Of a stretch of 29,613 nucleotides of DNA, positions 7,097-15,375 are shown one piece after another. A program made the translations under genes and the position numbers. Source of the DNA: JALQUL01 sp040382935 (GTDB lineage: Bacteria > Pseudomonadota > Gammaproteobacteria > Burkholderiales > Burkholderiaceae_C); contig JBEIEP010000037.1 in NCBI GenBank assembly GCA_040382935.1, forward strand, positions 1 through 29,613, in the 5' to 3' direction. The notes beneath the pieces are model-generated. The model saw only the letters and a program-made list of their open reading frames with translations. It was not told the DNA's origin and did not search any database. The first letter of the stretch is position 1. Every line of letters starts with the position of its first letter.

Positions 7097-8977
7097 CTAA
7101 TTGCTGGGTGGGTCGTTGTTAGACGATTGCAGGTACTGCTGAAAAAAGCTTTCCGCCATCAACTCTATGGCTGTGGGCAGCTTGTTCTGATGGGGCAAGC
7201 TTTGGACATAATGGTCTGACCGTACCACCTGGCGATGGTAATCGTCCCAAAGCGCGTCAGGCAAGGCAGGGACAGTTGCTGGCCCGCGTTGGTGCGGGTG
7301 TGCTGATCCGGCCTTGGGCCGCACCGATTGCAAACGTTGGATAAACAGCGGGTCCTTGTAGTACACGACTTTGTCGACCTGTGCCACTGGCATGCCGCGG
7401 CGTATTAGCAAGGCCTTGTCGCTTGGCATGGCCAGCAATTCTTGGGGCAGCATCACGGCGCGTTTTTGCTCTGATTCAGTCACAGTTTGCCCATACTTGC
7501 CGCTGTCTAGCAGACCCACATTGGCATGTTGCACCGAACGCACCATGACGGTGTGATCGCCCATCATTTTGGACAATTGTTCGGCTTCTTCTAACTGTTT
7601 TGGGGCAAAGCAAATCACCAGCCCCATGTTGGAAAGTAGGTTTTGCGCATCCTCTTTGCCATAGGTGGCCACCAGTTGCGCCTTGTCTTGAATAATGAGC
7701 ACAAGCCGTAGGTTGTAGCCGGCGATAAACCCGACGGCTTTGGCCAAAATCGCCACTTTGCCTATGGCCGTAAACTCGTCCAGAAGCAGCAGGCAGGGCA
7801 GTCGCAGGGAAGCATCTTGCTCGGGCAGGGTTTTGACGTTTTCGTTGATGAGTTGGCTAAAAAACAAATTCAGCAACAGGCTTGCTTGCATCACCTCTCC
7901 CGCCGGAATATGCAGGTAGACCGACAATTTTTGCCGACGCAAGGCGTGTAGGTCAAAGTCGTCACCTGAAGTCGCCTTGTCCACCAGCGGGCTGCTCCAG
8001 ATCGCCAAGGGCGCCACAAAAGACGACTGAATGTTTTGCAGCGTCTCGTCGGTGGCTTGCAAGAGGCGGTTCAGGGCGTCGCGACAGGCGCCAGACAATG
8101 GCAAACCCGCGTCAAGCCTTTGTGCGATGACCTCTGTCAAATAGATTCGCAACGGCTGCCCTTTGCCCGAGACCTGTCTAAGAATCTCACCCAGGGTGGC
8201 AGGAAGTTCCGGGGTTTCTAGTACCAACAAGGCCAAACCAACAAACAGGTTGCGTGACGAATGGCTAAAGAAGGGGTTTTTGGGGTCGTCCGGGAACAAG
8301 ATGACGGCCAACGCCATCAAATCCCTGCCGCGCAGATGGGGGTCTTTGGACACATAGGACAGAGGATTCCAGCGGTGGCTGTTCTCGGAAAACGGGTTGA
8401 AGTAAAACACCGAATGCCCCAGCGCCTGGGCGCGATAAGCCGCTGTGAGTTGATAGTTCTCACCCTTGATATCCAGCACCACCACCGACCCTTCAAAGCT
8501 CAACAAGGTGGGAATCACGGTGCTGACCCCCTTGCCCGAGCGTGTGGGCGCAGACAGCATAACGAACTCAGAGCCAGGAAAGCGCAGCAGGTGGCGCCCC
8601 ATGCGCCCGACCACGACGCCCTCGCCCTTGAGAAATCCCTGTCCGGTTACTTCGGCCAGATTGGCCAAGCGCGCTTTTCCATGAACGTTGGGGTTGCTTG
8701 GGCGGCGGTTGACCAGCACGAGAAAGGGCACGATAGCGGCCGCAAACCATCCAATAGCTCCCGCCAGGGCCACCTTGTCCGACGCCTTGCTGCCCGCTAT
8801 GGTGTGGCTCCAGGCGTACCAGTAGGTCGCCAGCTCGACTTGGCGTGGATCCTGGCCAAAAATGATCAGGCACAGGGCCCCGGCCAGGTAATTGGCAACC
8901 AGCAAGACCACGGGGAGTATGGTCAGCCCATACACGAGCAAACGTTGACGACTGGACTTTGTGTGGGGCGTGCTCAT
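7097..8977 (-). CDS. virD4: Type IV coupling protein VirD4/TraG
   Basis: This 626-residue inner-membrane ATPase brings substrates to a type IV secretion channel. Two N-terminal membrane segments (about residues 12-36 and 67-88) are followed by a Walker A motif, SAPTRSGKGVSTV (about residue 140). The Walker B motif LLLLDEFTAIGK lies near residue 400. Between them is the family segment KGENYQLTAAYRAQALGHSV. The C-terminus is polar and variable, as expected for a substrate-recruiting tail. It begins 5 bases after the virB11 stop, so the two are almost certainly co-transcribed. No relaxase gene accompanies it, so the substrate could be protein, or DNA mobilised by a relaxase encoded elsewhere. 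Confidence 0.94.
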   Translation of the reverse strand: MSTPHTKSSRQRLLVYGLTILPVVLLVANYLAGALCLIIFGQDPRQVELATYWYAWSHTIAGSKASDKVALAGAIGWFAAAIVPFLVLVNRRPSNPNVHGKARLANLAEVTGQGFLKGEGVVVGRMGRHLLRFPGSEFVMLSAPTRSGKGVSTVIPTLLSFEGSVVVLDIKGENYQLTAAYRAQALGHSVFYFNPFSENSHRWNPLSYVSKDPHLRGRDLMALAVILFPDDPKNPFFSHSSRNLFVGLALLVLETPELPATLGEILRQVSGKGQPLRIYLTEVIAQRLDAGLPLSGACRDALNRLLQATDETLQNIQSSFVAPLAIWSSPLVDKATSGDDFDLHALRRQKLSVYLHIPAGEVMQASLLLNLFFSQLINENVKTLPEQDASLRLPCLLLLDEFTAIGKVAILAKAVGFIAGYNLRLVLIIQDKAQLVATYGKEDAQNLLSNMGLVICFAPKQLEEAEQLSKMMGDHTVMVRSVQHANVGLLDSGKYGQTVTESEQKRAVMLPQELLAMPSDKALLIRRGMPVAQVDKVVYYKDPLFIQRLQSVRPKAGSAHPHQRGPATVPALPDALWDDYHRQVVRSDHYVQSLPHQNKLPTAIELMAESFFQQYLQSSNNDPPSN

Positions 8978-8982
8978 GGGCT

Positions 8983-10098
8983 TTAGCGCGTGAGATTGGC
9001 CACCGATGCCAATTGCACCAGCGGGTCGTAGTAAATTTCGCTGATGTAGCGGGTGCCGTCGTCGTCTTTTTGAAACTGCACAAAAATGTCTATGGACTGG
9101 CGTAGGCGGCGCAGTGCTTGTTCGGGGGTTTCGCTATGCCCGCCGGGTCGCCCTCTGAGCATGCCCACCATGCGCTCAAACCCCAACGCCGGTGAAATTG
9201 AATGGATGCTGGTGATTGACCCGGGGTGGCCCGAGGCGGCCACCTGAACAAACTCTTCACATTCGTCGCCGGTCAATTCGGCCAGCAGGATGCGATCAGG
9301 GCGCATGCGCAGGCACGACACCAGTAACTCTTTGGGGGTGACCTCTGCCACGCCCTGCCCACCCTGGCTGTACAGCAGGTGCACCCGGTTTTCTTGGGTC
9401 AAGAACAGTTCGCGAACGTTTTCAATCGTAATCAGCCGTTCGTGCGCCGGGATCTCAGACACCAGTGTTTTCATAAAAGTGGTTTTGCCGCTGCCGGTTT
9501 TTCCTCCGACGACGATGTTTTGGTGGCTTTTTACGGCCAGTCTAAAGAAGGCTTTGTAGTCACCCGCCTCTTTGAGGGCCAGTAGGCGTTGTTGCACGGG
9601 GCCAAGTCCAGTCAGAGGCGGGCGGATTTGCTTGAACAATCCCTCACGCTCGTAGTCGTCCAAAGTGCGGGTGAGGCGCGATGGTTTGCGCATGGTAAAT
9701 GAGTGCCCCATAGATACCGCAGGGGGCACCAGAAATTGCATACGCGATCCATCGGGCAGTGAAGCGCTTAACAGTGGCCTGCGCGCAGATATCTCTTGCT
9801 GCGAGGCGGTGGCCACCGCCGTGGCCAGGCTTTTCAGGGCCGCAAAAGTCAGCGCTCCCACCTCGTGACGCTGCCACTGCGAGTTGCGCTCGATAAACAC
9901 TACGCCAGGGTTGTTCACGCAAATTTCAGTCACCTCTGGGTCTTGCATCCATCGGTCTATGGGTGCCAAAAAATGGCGCACTGAGGCGTCGTAGGCGATG
10001 GGTTCGGCGGTTGCCAGCTCGCCCATAGATGTTGATCCTGCCAGTGCGACGGACTGCAGCACGTGGGGTGCACCAAGCGCTACCGCCACCCCGTTCAT
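8983..10098 (-). CDS. virB11: T4SS secretion ATPase VirB11
   Basis: This 371-residue cytoplasmic hexameric ATPase of the VirB11/GspE superfamily powers pilus biogenesis and substrate transfer together with VirB4 and VirD4. The N-terminal domain includes DPEVTEICVNNPGVVFIERN. Walker A is VGGKTGSGKTTFMKTL near residue 198. An Asp-box-type segment TIENVRELFL, the Walker B-like ILLAELTGDEC and the His box SGHPGSITSIHS follow in order. The ATG at 10098 overlaps the virB10 stop by four bases, which indicates translational coupling and supports this start. Confidence 0.96.
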   Translation of the reverse strand: MNGVAVALGAPHVLQSVALAGSTSMGELATAEPIAYDASVRHFLAPIDRWMQDPEVTEICVNNPGVVFIERNSQWQRHEVGALTFAALKSLATAVATASQQEISARRPLLSASLPDGSRMQFLVPPAVSMGHSFTMRKPSRLTRTLDDYEREGLFKQIRPPLTGLGPVQQRLLALKEAGDYKAFFRLAVKSHQNIVVGGKTGSGKTTFMKTLVSEIPAHERLITIENVRELFLTQENRVHLLYSQGGQGVAEVTPKELLVSCLRMRPDRILLAELTGDECEEFVQVAASGHPGSITSIHSISPALGFERMVGMLRGRPGGHSETPEQALRRLRQSIDIFVQFQKDDDGTRYISEIYYDPLVQLASVANLTR

Positions 10099-11571
10099 GG
10101 CTTTAGCCCATACACCCGGTCAAACCAGATGTCGTTGGCCACATAGATGTACACCACCTCGCCCCTGTTTTTGTACAGCGTGGGCGCTGCGTTGATGGAA
10201 GATGCCAGCACTTGCTCTGCGATGCTGTTGCCCTGTTTGGTGGTGTTGTTGGCCCCGAACACAGGCACGGCGGGTGGCGTACTTGAAGAACCGCGTGAGC
10301 CACTGCCCGGTACCGGGGCTTCACTTGTGTTGGTAACTGTGGTGACTGGGTTGCCCGTTACCGGGTCCGTATGTGTGGTGGTGGTTTGGGTTGTTTTTGT
10401 GGTGGCCAACTGCACCGGTGGTTGCGTCACAGCGATTTCGCGCTGCTCTTTCACGTAGCTGTTGTACGCCAGCGCGGCGGTGGCGTATTGCACAGAATCT
10501 TGCAACAAGGACAACATCACGGCCCCGCCAATGCGCTTGGCCCAATGCATATCCACGAAGCCGGGCAAACCCATAGCGCCAACGCCATCGGATCCGGGTG
10601 AGTTCACGTCCACGGTGATTCCGTTGGGGGTTTTGATGCGGTCCCAGATCACGGCCAGTCGGCTGTCGCCGTTGCGCAGGTTGGAGCCATAGTTGCCCGA
10701 CACTTTGGAGCCACGCTCAATCAACAAAAGTTGTCCGTTGTCCGAGTACACGTTTTGCGTCACTACGCAGGAGGTCATGCCAAAAACGTTGGAGACCAAT
10801 TGCGTTTCCAGCACGCAAGGAATGAAAGCCCCTTTGGCCAAAACATAGCTGCGTCGCCCCAGTTTGGTGGCTGAGATCTGCGCCGTGGCCGTCACCTCGG
10901 TGCCCTGTCGCTCGCGCGCACGAAGGGCTTGGGCTTCAACCGTTTCGGGCTGCGCCGACGGGGCAGAAGAAGTGTTAGCCAGTGGCGGCGTGACCGCGAT
11001 GGCCTGGCCCGGTAAAGGCGCGGCGGGCGGTAGGCCGTTGCGGCCCGTTGCGGCCATTGCGGCAGAGGCCGCGCGCGCCGCGCCGCCCCATCCCATCGCC
11101 GCATCTGCAGTTCGGTGCGTCATCTCGCCCACCATCATGGGCCTAGGCGGTGGGGGGTACTGTGGCAGATTCCAAAAGACTTTTGGGCAGCGCCAGGTTG
11201 CTGGGGTCAAATGCGTTAGAGGCCAGGGTGGGCGCCGAGGGCAGCAGGATGGGCGGCTTGATCTGCGGGGATGGGTTTTCTGCCTCAAAATTGCGCGACT
11301 TTCTGTCAGAGATGGACTCCTCTCTGCCGACAAACGGTGAACTTGTGTCCGATGCTGGTTGCGCGGCCCAGCGGTTTTTGAGCGCCATGCCGCCTAGGGC
11401 CAGTACGGCCAGTACCGCCACTGAAAAGCCGATCTTGGCGGCGGCATTGGGCTCGATACGACGCCACATCGCCTCCCCCACAAAACGAGGTGAGTCTGGC
11501 GTAAATGCGTTGGGCTGGTTGGCAGCCGCTGGTTGGGCGTGGTCAATCCGATGGGGGGTGTCCTGGTTCAT
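10095..11571 (-). pseudogene. virB10: T4SS core protein VirB10, split by a frameshift in a C6 run
   Basis: VirB10 spans inner and outer membranes and gates the secretion channel. The first frame starts at 11571 and encodes 142 residues: a cytoplasmic tail, one membrane helix at about 45-64, and a Pro-rich periplasmic part, ending in TAG at 11143. The second frame carries the rest of the Pro/Ala-rich linker and the whole C-terminal beta-barrel domain (ATKLGRRSYVLAKGAFIPC through YVANDIWFDRVYGLKP), ending at 10095. Removing one C from the six-base run at 11152-11157 joins them into about 491 residues, a normal VirB10 length. The joined gene overlaps both neighbours by four bases (ATGA). The second frame also contains an ATG pair just after the break (MMVGEMTH). 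It could be a real inactivating mutation, slippage-prone expression, or a sequencing error. Confidence 0.88.
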
Positions 11572-12680
11572 TTGAGCACCCTCGTCTCAGTGGTAGACGT
11601 ACCCGATTGGGTTCCTATCCCCTGTGGGTCGAACTTTTCGTTAAACAAGCCTATGACCGACCCCCCCAACCGCAGCACCCATCGCGTATGCACCCCATGT
11701 ACCACCAAGTAATCGTTCGCTATGTGTGAATTAACCAAGGTTTCGTCAGCCGCCTCCGCGTTGCCCCGGTAAACGGCCGGGATCTGCAAGGCATCGGGAA
11801 ACTTGAAATAGGTAAACCGCCCGTCGTCAAACACCTCGCGAGGCCGAATGTCTTCGACCAAAGACGCCATTTCCATGGTGTAGTCGTAGTTGCGAGGGCG
11901 TTTGTTGTATCGGTCTTCCCGCACAGATTGGATGTGTTGCTCCAAGGCTTGGACCTGTTGTTGCGCCGATTGCAGAGCCTCGGCTTTGGCCTGTTCCTGC
12001 GGATCAGGGGCAGGGGGTGCTATGGGCACAGCTTCTGGAGGCGAGGGGCGCATCAAAATAAGGCGCGATAGACGACTGGCCTGGTTGTCGGCGGTATGGG
12101 GCAGCGGCTGCAGGTCAATCACGTAGGTGCGCTCAGTGGTTCCCACCAGCATGGTCGTCAGTTGGGCATTGGCTAGGGGTTTGATATAAAACGAGGACTC
12201 CCGTCTGGCGATCTCCCAGGCGCTGGCCCAATCGCTGAGTCCCCCCACGGCGATGTCCAGGATTTTTTCACCAGCGGGCAACTCAACCACGCTGGGAAAG
12301 CCTTTCACCAGCGGTAGCAACAGCGGGGTCTCCCCATCGGTGCTCACGCGCTGAATTCGACTCAGTCCGGTCGTTGCGGCGGCGGCTGGGGTTGTGGACA
12401 ATGAGGTGTTTGCTCTGGTGCTGGTCGTCGGGCCGGTCCCTGCATTGGCTTTGGCCACTGCCGGTTGTATTGATGTGACGAGGGGCACCTTATTGGTTGT
12501 TGCGCTTGCCGTGTTGACCAAGCCACTGATAACGCTGGACGTGATCGGAAGCCCGTCCGCTTTGATGTGTGGCGTTGCGACCGAGGTGGCCGACCAAACA
12601 CCAAAAGTCAGCAACGCCGCTTGTACCAGACGCATCGGCGCCAAAGCGCGGCGCCCGCAGGGATGCTTAGAGGCGTTCAT
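11568..12680 (-). CDS. virB9: T4SS outer-membrane core protein VirB9
   Basis: This 370-residue periplasmic/outer-membrane protein joins VirB10 (and usually VirB7) in the T4SS core complex. The N-terminus has a signal-peptide-like hydrophobic stretch, RLVQAALLTFGVWSATSVA. Part of the mature protein matches the VirB9/CagX family: DIAVGGLSDWASAWE, FYIKPLANAQLTTMLVGTTERTYVIDL, and the C-terminal domain DGRFTYFKFPDALQIPAVYR...VVHGVHTRWVLRLGG. A Ser/Thr/Ala-rich insert at about residues 60-110 is longer than in A. tumefaciens VirB9. A central Gln/Glu-rich stretch (KAEALQSAQQQVQALEQHIQ) could be a short coiled coil. The start overlaps the virB8 stop by four bases; an internal Met at residue 16 is an alternative start. 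Confidence 0.93.
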   Translation of the reverse strand: MNASKHPCGRRALAPMRLVQAALLTFGVWSATSVATPHIKADGLPITSSVISGLVNTASATTNKVPLVTSIQPAVAKANAGTGPTTSTRANTSLSTTPAAAATTGLSRIQRVSTDGETPLLLPLVKGFPSVVELPAGEKILDIAVGGLSDWASAWEIARRESSFYIKPLANAQLTTMLVGTTERTYVIDLQPLPHTADNQASRLSRLILMRPSPPEAVPIAPPAPDPQEQAKAEALQSAQQQVQALEQHIQSVREDRYNKRPRNYDYTMEMASLVEDIRPREVFDDGRFTYFKFPDALQIPAVYRGNAEAADETLVNSHIANDYLVVHGVHTRWVLRLGGSVIGLFNEKFDPQGIGTQSGTSTTETRVLK

Positions 12681-13417
12681 GGCCGCACCTTGGGTGTGGT
12701 GGTGGAAAGAGGATCGGTCATATTGGCCACTTCCAGCACCGACTGGTAAGCATCCACGGTGAATCCCAGCGGGTTGTCGATCAAATCACGCTCGCTCGCT
12801 TTGGAATGCGGTGCGTAGTGGTAGCGTATGGTGGCCACCCGGCGTTCTACCTTGGGCGGTGCGTCCATGCTGCGCAGGTCGCGTTCTTTAAGTTCGTAAC
12901 GTATGGTGGCAATCCCGTACTGCGAGATCGTGCTGCTCAACACAACGGGAATGATTTCAATGTCCGGGCCGTATTTTTTTTCAAGTGAATCCGAGCCCTC
13001 AAACAACTGCGAATAGCTGCGCCACGGCGTTTGCGCCGCCAGCAGTCGTACCGTGTCGTAGTCGGCTTGCAGGATTTTGTAGCTGTAGCGCTCCCTGGCC
13101 ATCAAAAAGCGCTTACTCCAGTACTTGTCGTTGAGTTCGTTGGGGGTAAGCGCGTACTGGGACAGGCTGACAGCCGTGGCAGTTTCGCCGGTGAGCTTGT
13201 CTACGGTTACCACCCGCACGTGTGTTTTCTCCAATGGCAGTACCAACACGACGGCCGATACCGACAGCAAAGCAATGGCCAGACTGACGCCCGCCACCCG
13301 CCAGGCCAGACGGGTGCTGTGCCGCTGTGTGTCTAAAAGATTGGCCTCCCAGCTCAGGTTCGAAGTGGGAACAGCCGCGTCGGCGGCGGAGGTGGGCGGT
13401 CGTTTGAATGAAAACAT
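12677..13417 (-). CDS. virB8: T4SS inner-membrane scaffold protein VirB8
   Basis: This is a 246-residue bitopic inner-membrane protein. A short cytoplasmic N-terminus (MFSFKRPPTSAADA) leads to one membrane helix, about residues 46-66 (VAGVSLAIALLSVSAVVLVLPL), and a periplasmic VirB8 domain with YSYKILQADYDTVRLLAAQTPW and YGIATIRYELKERD. VirB8 links VirB10, VirB6 and the pilin pathway. The open frame extends upstream to 13591, but those 58 residues are arginine-rich, overlap virB6 and look like a shadow, so the ATG at 13417 is used. No good ribosome site is visible at that ATG. The stop overlaps the virB9 start by four bases. Confidence 0.9.
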   Translation of the reverse strand: MFSFKRPPTSAADAAVPTSNLSWEANLLDTQRHSTRLAWRVAGVSLAIALLSVSAVVLVLPLEKTHVRVVTVDKLTGETATAVSLSQYALTPNELNDKYWSKRFLMARERYSYKILQADYDTVRLLAAQTPWRSYSQLFEGSDSLEKKYGPDIEIIPVVLSSTISQYGIATIRYELKERDLRSMDAPPKVERRVATIRYHYAPHSKASERDLIDNPLGFTVDAYQSVLEVANMTDPLSTTTPKVRP

Positions 13418-13463
13418 GGGGCAAATTCGAATAAAGATGCGTGTGTCCTTTAAACCACTTGGC

Positions 13464-14750
13464 TTAAGGGCCTCGTAATGCGTTAGTCGGCGCCCGTGGC
13501 GGCGCATGGGTAGAGGCGGCGGTGCCAGTACCCGCCGCTTGCGGGTTACGCGCCGTTGCCTGCCTATCGGCCACGCTTTGCTGCGGTGCACGGCGATTTG
13601 ATGCCGATGAAGAGCCCCCGGACTTCACCCCGTAAGCGGCCATCCAATCGTTTTTGGCAGTCATCACGGACTGTGCGGCACGGTCAATACCCTGGTTAAG
13701 GGCAACAAATGGGGACGCCGCCTGCTCGCGAGACATAAATTGCCCCTTGCTGTTGCGGGCAAGGCTACCGCCCGCCCCTCGCATGGCGTTCATTGACATG
13801 GCGGCGTTTTGCTTGACGCCGCCAAGCAACTGCCCGCCCTCGCCCAAACTGGCACCCGAGACGAATCCACCCACCAAACGGCTGATCAGTGGGGGTAAGC
13901 GCACCGCCATATAGCCCATCATGCCCATCGTCAAAGTGGCCAATAGCGGTGTGGTGATGAAGTCCACGCCCGCCGCCTGCCCGGTTTGCGAGGCCGTCAT
14001 AGCGGCGGCGAACTGGGCACCAATGCGTTCCAACTGCGTTATGGCAATGCCCACCGGAATCGCCGCAATGCCCGCTGAAAACACATAGGAGATGGTGGTG
14101 GCCAGCCAGGATTGAAACAACCGACTGGTGGCTTGAAAGGCCAGAAAAATGATAAAGAGTGGCATCAACCCCAGACAGACCAACAGCGCGATTCGAAAGT
14201 ACATCACCATCAAGGCAATCGAGGCAGCAAACATCAAGGTTGCAAACGAAGTGACCGTGGCCCCGGAGATCACGAGCAGGCCCAGCACATCGTGGGTGTT
14301 GGCAGCCTGTTGCTTGGGGTCTGTGGTTTTCTTGACCAGCTCCGGCAGCTTGGTCAAAAAGGGGTCAATGGCGCTATCAATGGCACTGAAAACGTCGAGC
14401 TCGTGTTTCCAAGTGTAGATCTTGCTGTGATCGGATTCAGAGGTAAAAAGCTCGGCCAGGTAAAACTGAGTCTCGGCAATCACACCGTCGAACTTGATCA
14501 ATGATGCGCCCGCGAATAGCGCGAAGCTAAAACACAGCACCACGCGCCCCGCGCGCGCAAAAACCTCTACAACCACGGTTCCCGGGGTGTTGCTCAGTAG
14601 CAACTGCATGGATTTGCCCATGATCAATACCGTCAAGGCCAACACCACAATGGGTTGTACATCGCCTGCGATCTCATGGGCGCGCAACACAAACTTGTCA
14701 AACGGTGCCATCACAACCGTTGCTGCGTCAACAAACGTGGTGTAGGCCAT
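13464..14750 (-). CDS. virB6: T4SS polytopic membrane protein VirB6/TrbL
   Basis: This 428-residue inner-membrane protein has multiple hydrophobic segments: about residues 32-52, 68-90, 150-180, 180-212 and 215-240. Between the early segments is a periplasmic loop (ETQFYLAELFTSESDHSKIYTWKHELDVF). The C-terminal third (after about residue 290) is polar, rich in Gly, Ala and Ser, and probably cytoplasmic. VirB6 forms part of the translocation channel. It starts 10 bases after the virB5 stop and is followed by virB8 after 46 bases, leaving no room for a normal virB7 between virB6 and virB8. Confidence 0.9.
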   Translation of the reverse strand: MAYTTFVDAATVVMAPFDKFVLRAHEIAGDVQPIVVLALTVLIMGKSMQLLLSNTPGTVVVEVFARAGRVVLCFSFALFAGASLIKFDGVIAETQFYLAELFTSESDHSKIYTWKHELDVFSAIDSAIDPFLTKLPELVKKTTDPKQQAANTHDVLGLLVISGATVTSFATLMFAASIALMVMYFRIALLVCLGLMPLFIIFLAFQATSRLFQSWLATTISYVFSAGIAAIPVGIAITQLERIGAQFAAAMTASQTGQAAGVDFITTPLLATLTMGMMGYMAVRLPPLISRLVGGFVSGASLGEGGQLLGGVKQNAAMSMNAMRGAGGSLARNSKGQFMSREQAASPFVALNQGIDRAAQSVMTAKNDWMAAYGVKSGGSSSASNRRAPQQSVADRQATARNPQAAGTGTAASTHAPPRAPTNALRGP

Positions 14751-14760
14751 GGCGCTGCGC

Positions 14761-15375
14761 TTACGGTAACTTCAGCTTAAACGGATTGGCCTGCCCAGCG
14801 GTAAGTTGGGCGTGGCGTTCTTCACGCTGCCGCTGCTCGTCCAAAATGTTTTTGGAGACTGCGGCCTTTTGAAGCTCCATTTGATAGAGCAACTCATTGA
14901 GCAGGGCCGCCGTTTGCCCCGCCGCGCGTGCCGTTAAGTCGGCCGCTGCTTTGGCGTCGGTGGTGGCGCTGGCCGCGCTGATCAGTCGGTCAACATCGGC
15001 CTTGCGCGCTTCAATGGCCTGTGCAGTTTGTACCGTTTGCGCGTGAATTTTTCGGTTGTTAATCGTGGTGATGTCGCTTACACCGGTTGATTCAAGTGCT
15101 TTGAGGGTGGCCAACGCCACCGGGTCAATTAACGACGGGAGGTCTTTCAGAGCCAGTAAGGCTTTGAGGTCACGCGTCCTGGTCATGGCGTCGAGCTGTT
15201 CCCCCATGCGCTTGTACTGCTCAAACAGTTGCAGCCATTGCTTGGCCATTTCTGCTATTTGCGCAACTTGGTTGCTTGACCGCTGGGCCACCGCTGCCGC
15301 GTCGTACACCGCCCATTGCGCCGTTGCAATCGTGCAACACGTGCCCAATAGCAATCCGCTCAGTGCGCGCTTCAT
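14761..15375 (-). CDS. virB5: T4SS minor pilin-type protein VirB5
   Basis: This exported protein of 204 residues starts MKRALSGLLLGTCCTIATA, a standard signal peptide with likely cleavage before QWAVYDAAA. The mature part is almost entirely helical and Gln/Ala-rich (VAQIAEMAKQWLQLFEQYKRMGEQ), as in VirB5/TrbJ family proteins, which sit at the tip of the T-pilus and aid assembly and contact. An upstream Met at 15405 is possible, but the ATG at 15375 overlaps the virB4 stop by four bases and gives the proper signal peptide. Family assignment rests on position and helical pattern as much as on sequence. Confidence 0.85.
   Translation of the reverse strand: MKRALSGLLLGTCCTIATAQWAVYDAAAVAQRSSNQVAQIAEMAKQWLQLFEQYKRMGEQLDAMTRTRDLKALLALKDLPSLIDPVALATLKALESTGVSDITTINNRKIHAQTVQTAQAIEARKADVDRLISAASATTDAKAAADLTARAAGQTAALLNELLYQMELQKAAVSKNILDEQRQREERHAQLTAGQANPFKLKLP

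Noticed and set aside
10095..11333. Second virB10 frame as an independent gene beginning MSAERSPSLTESR
   Set aside because: Its first 60 or so residues are an out-of-frame reading of the upstream virB10 coding sequence; the true protein content starts after the C6 run.
13418..13463. A virB7 lipoprotein gene between virB6 and virB8
   Set aside because: Only 46 bases separate the two genes and no lipobox-containing short frame is present.
13418..13591. N-terminal extension of VirB8 by 58 residues
   Set aside because: It overlaps virB6, is arginine-rich like an antisense/shadow frame, and VirB8 proteins begin with a short tail before the membrane helix.
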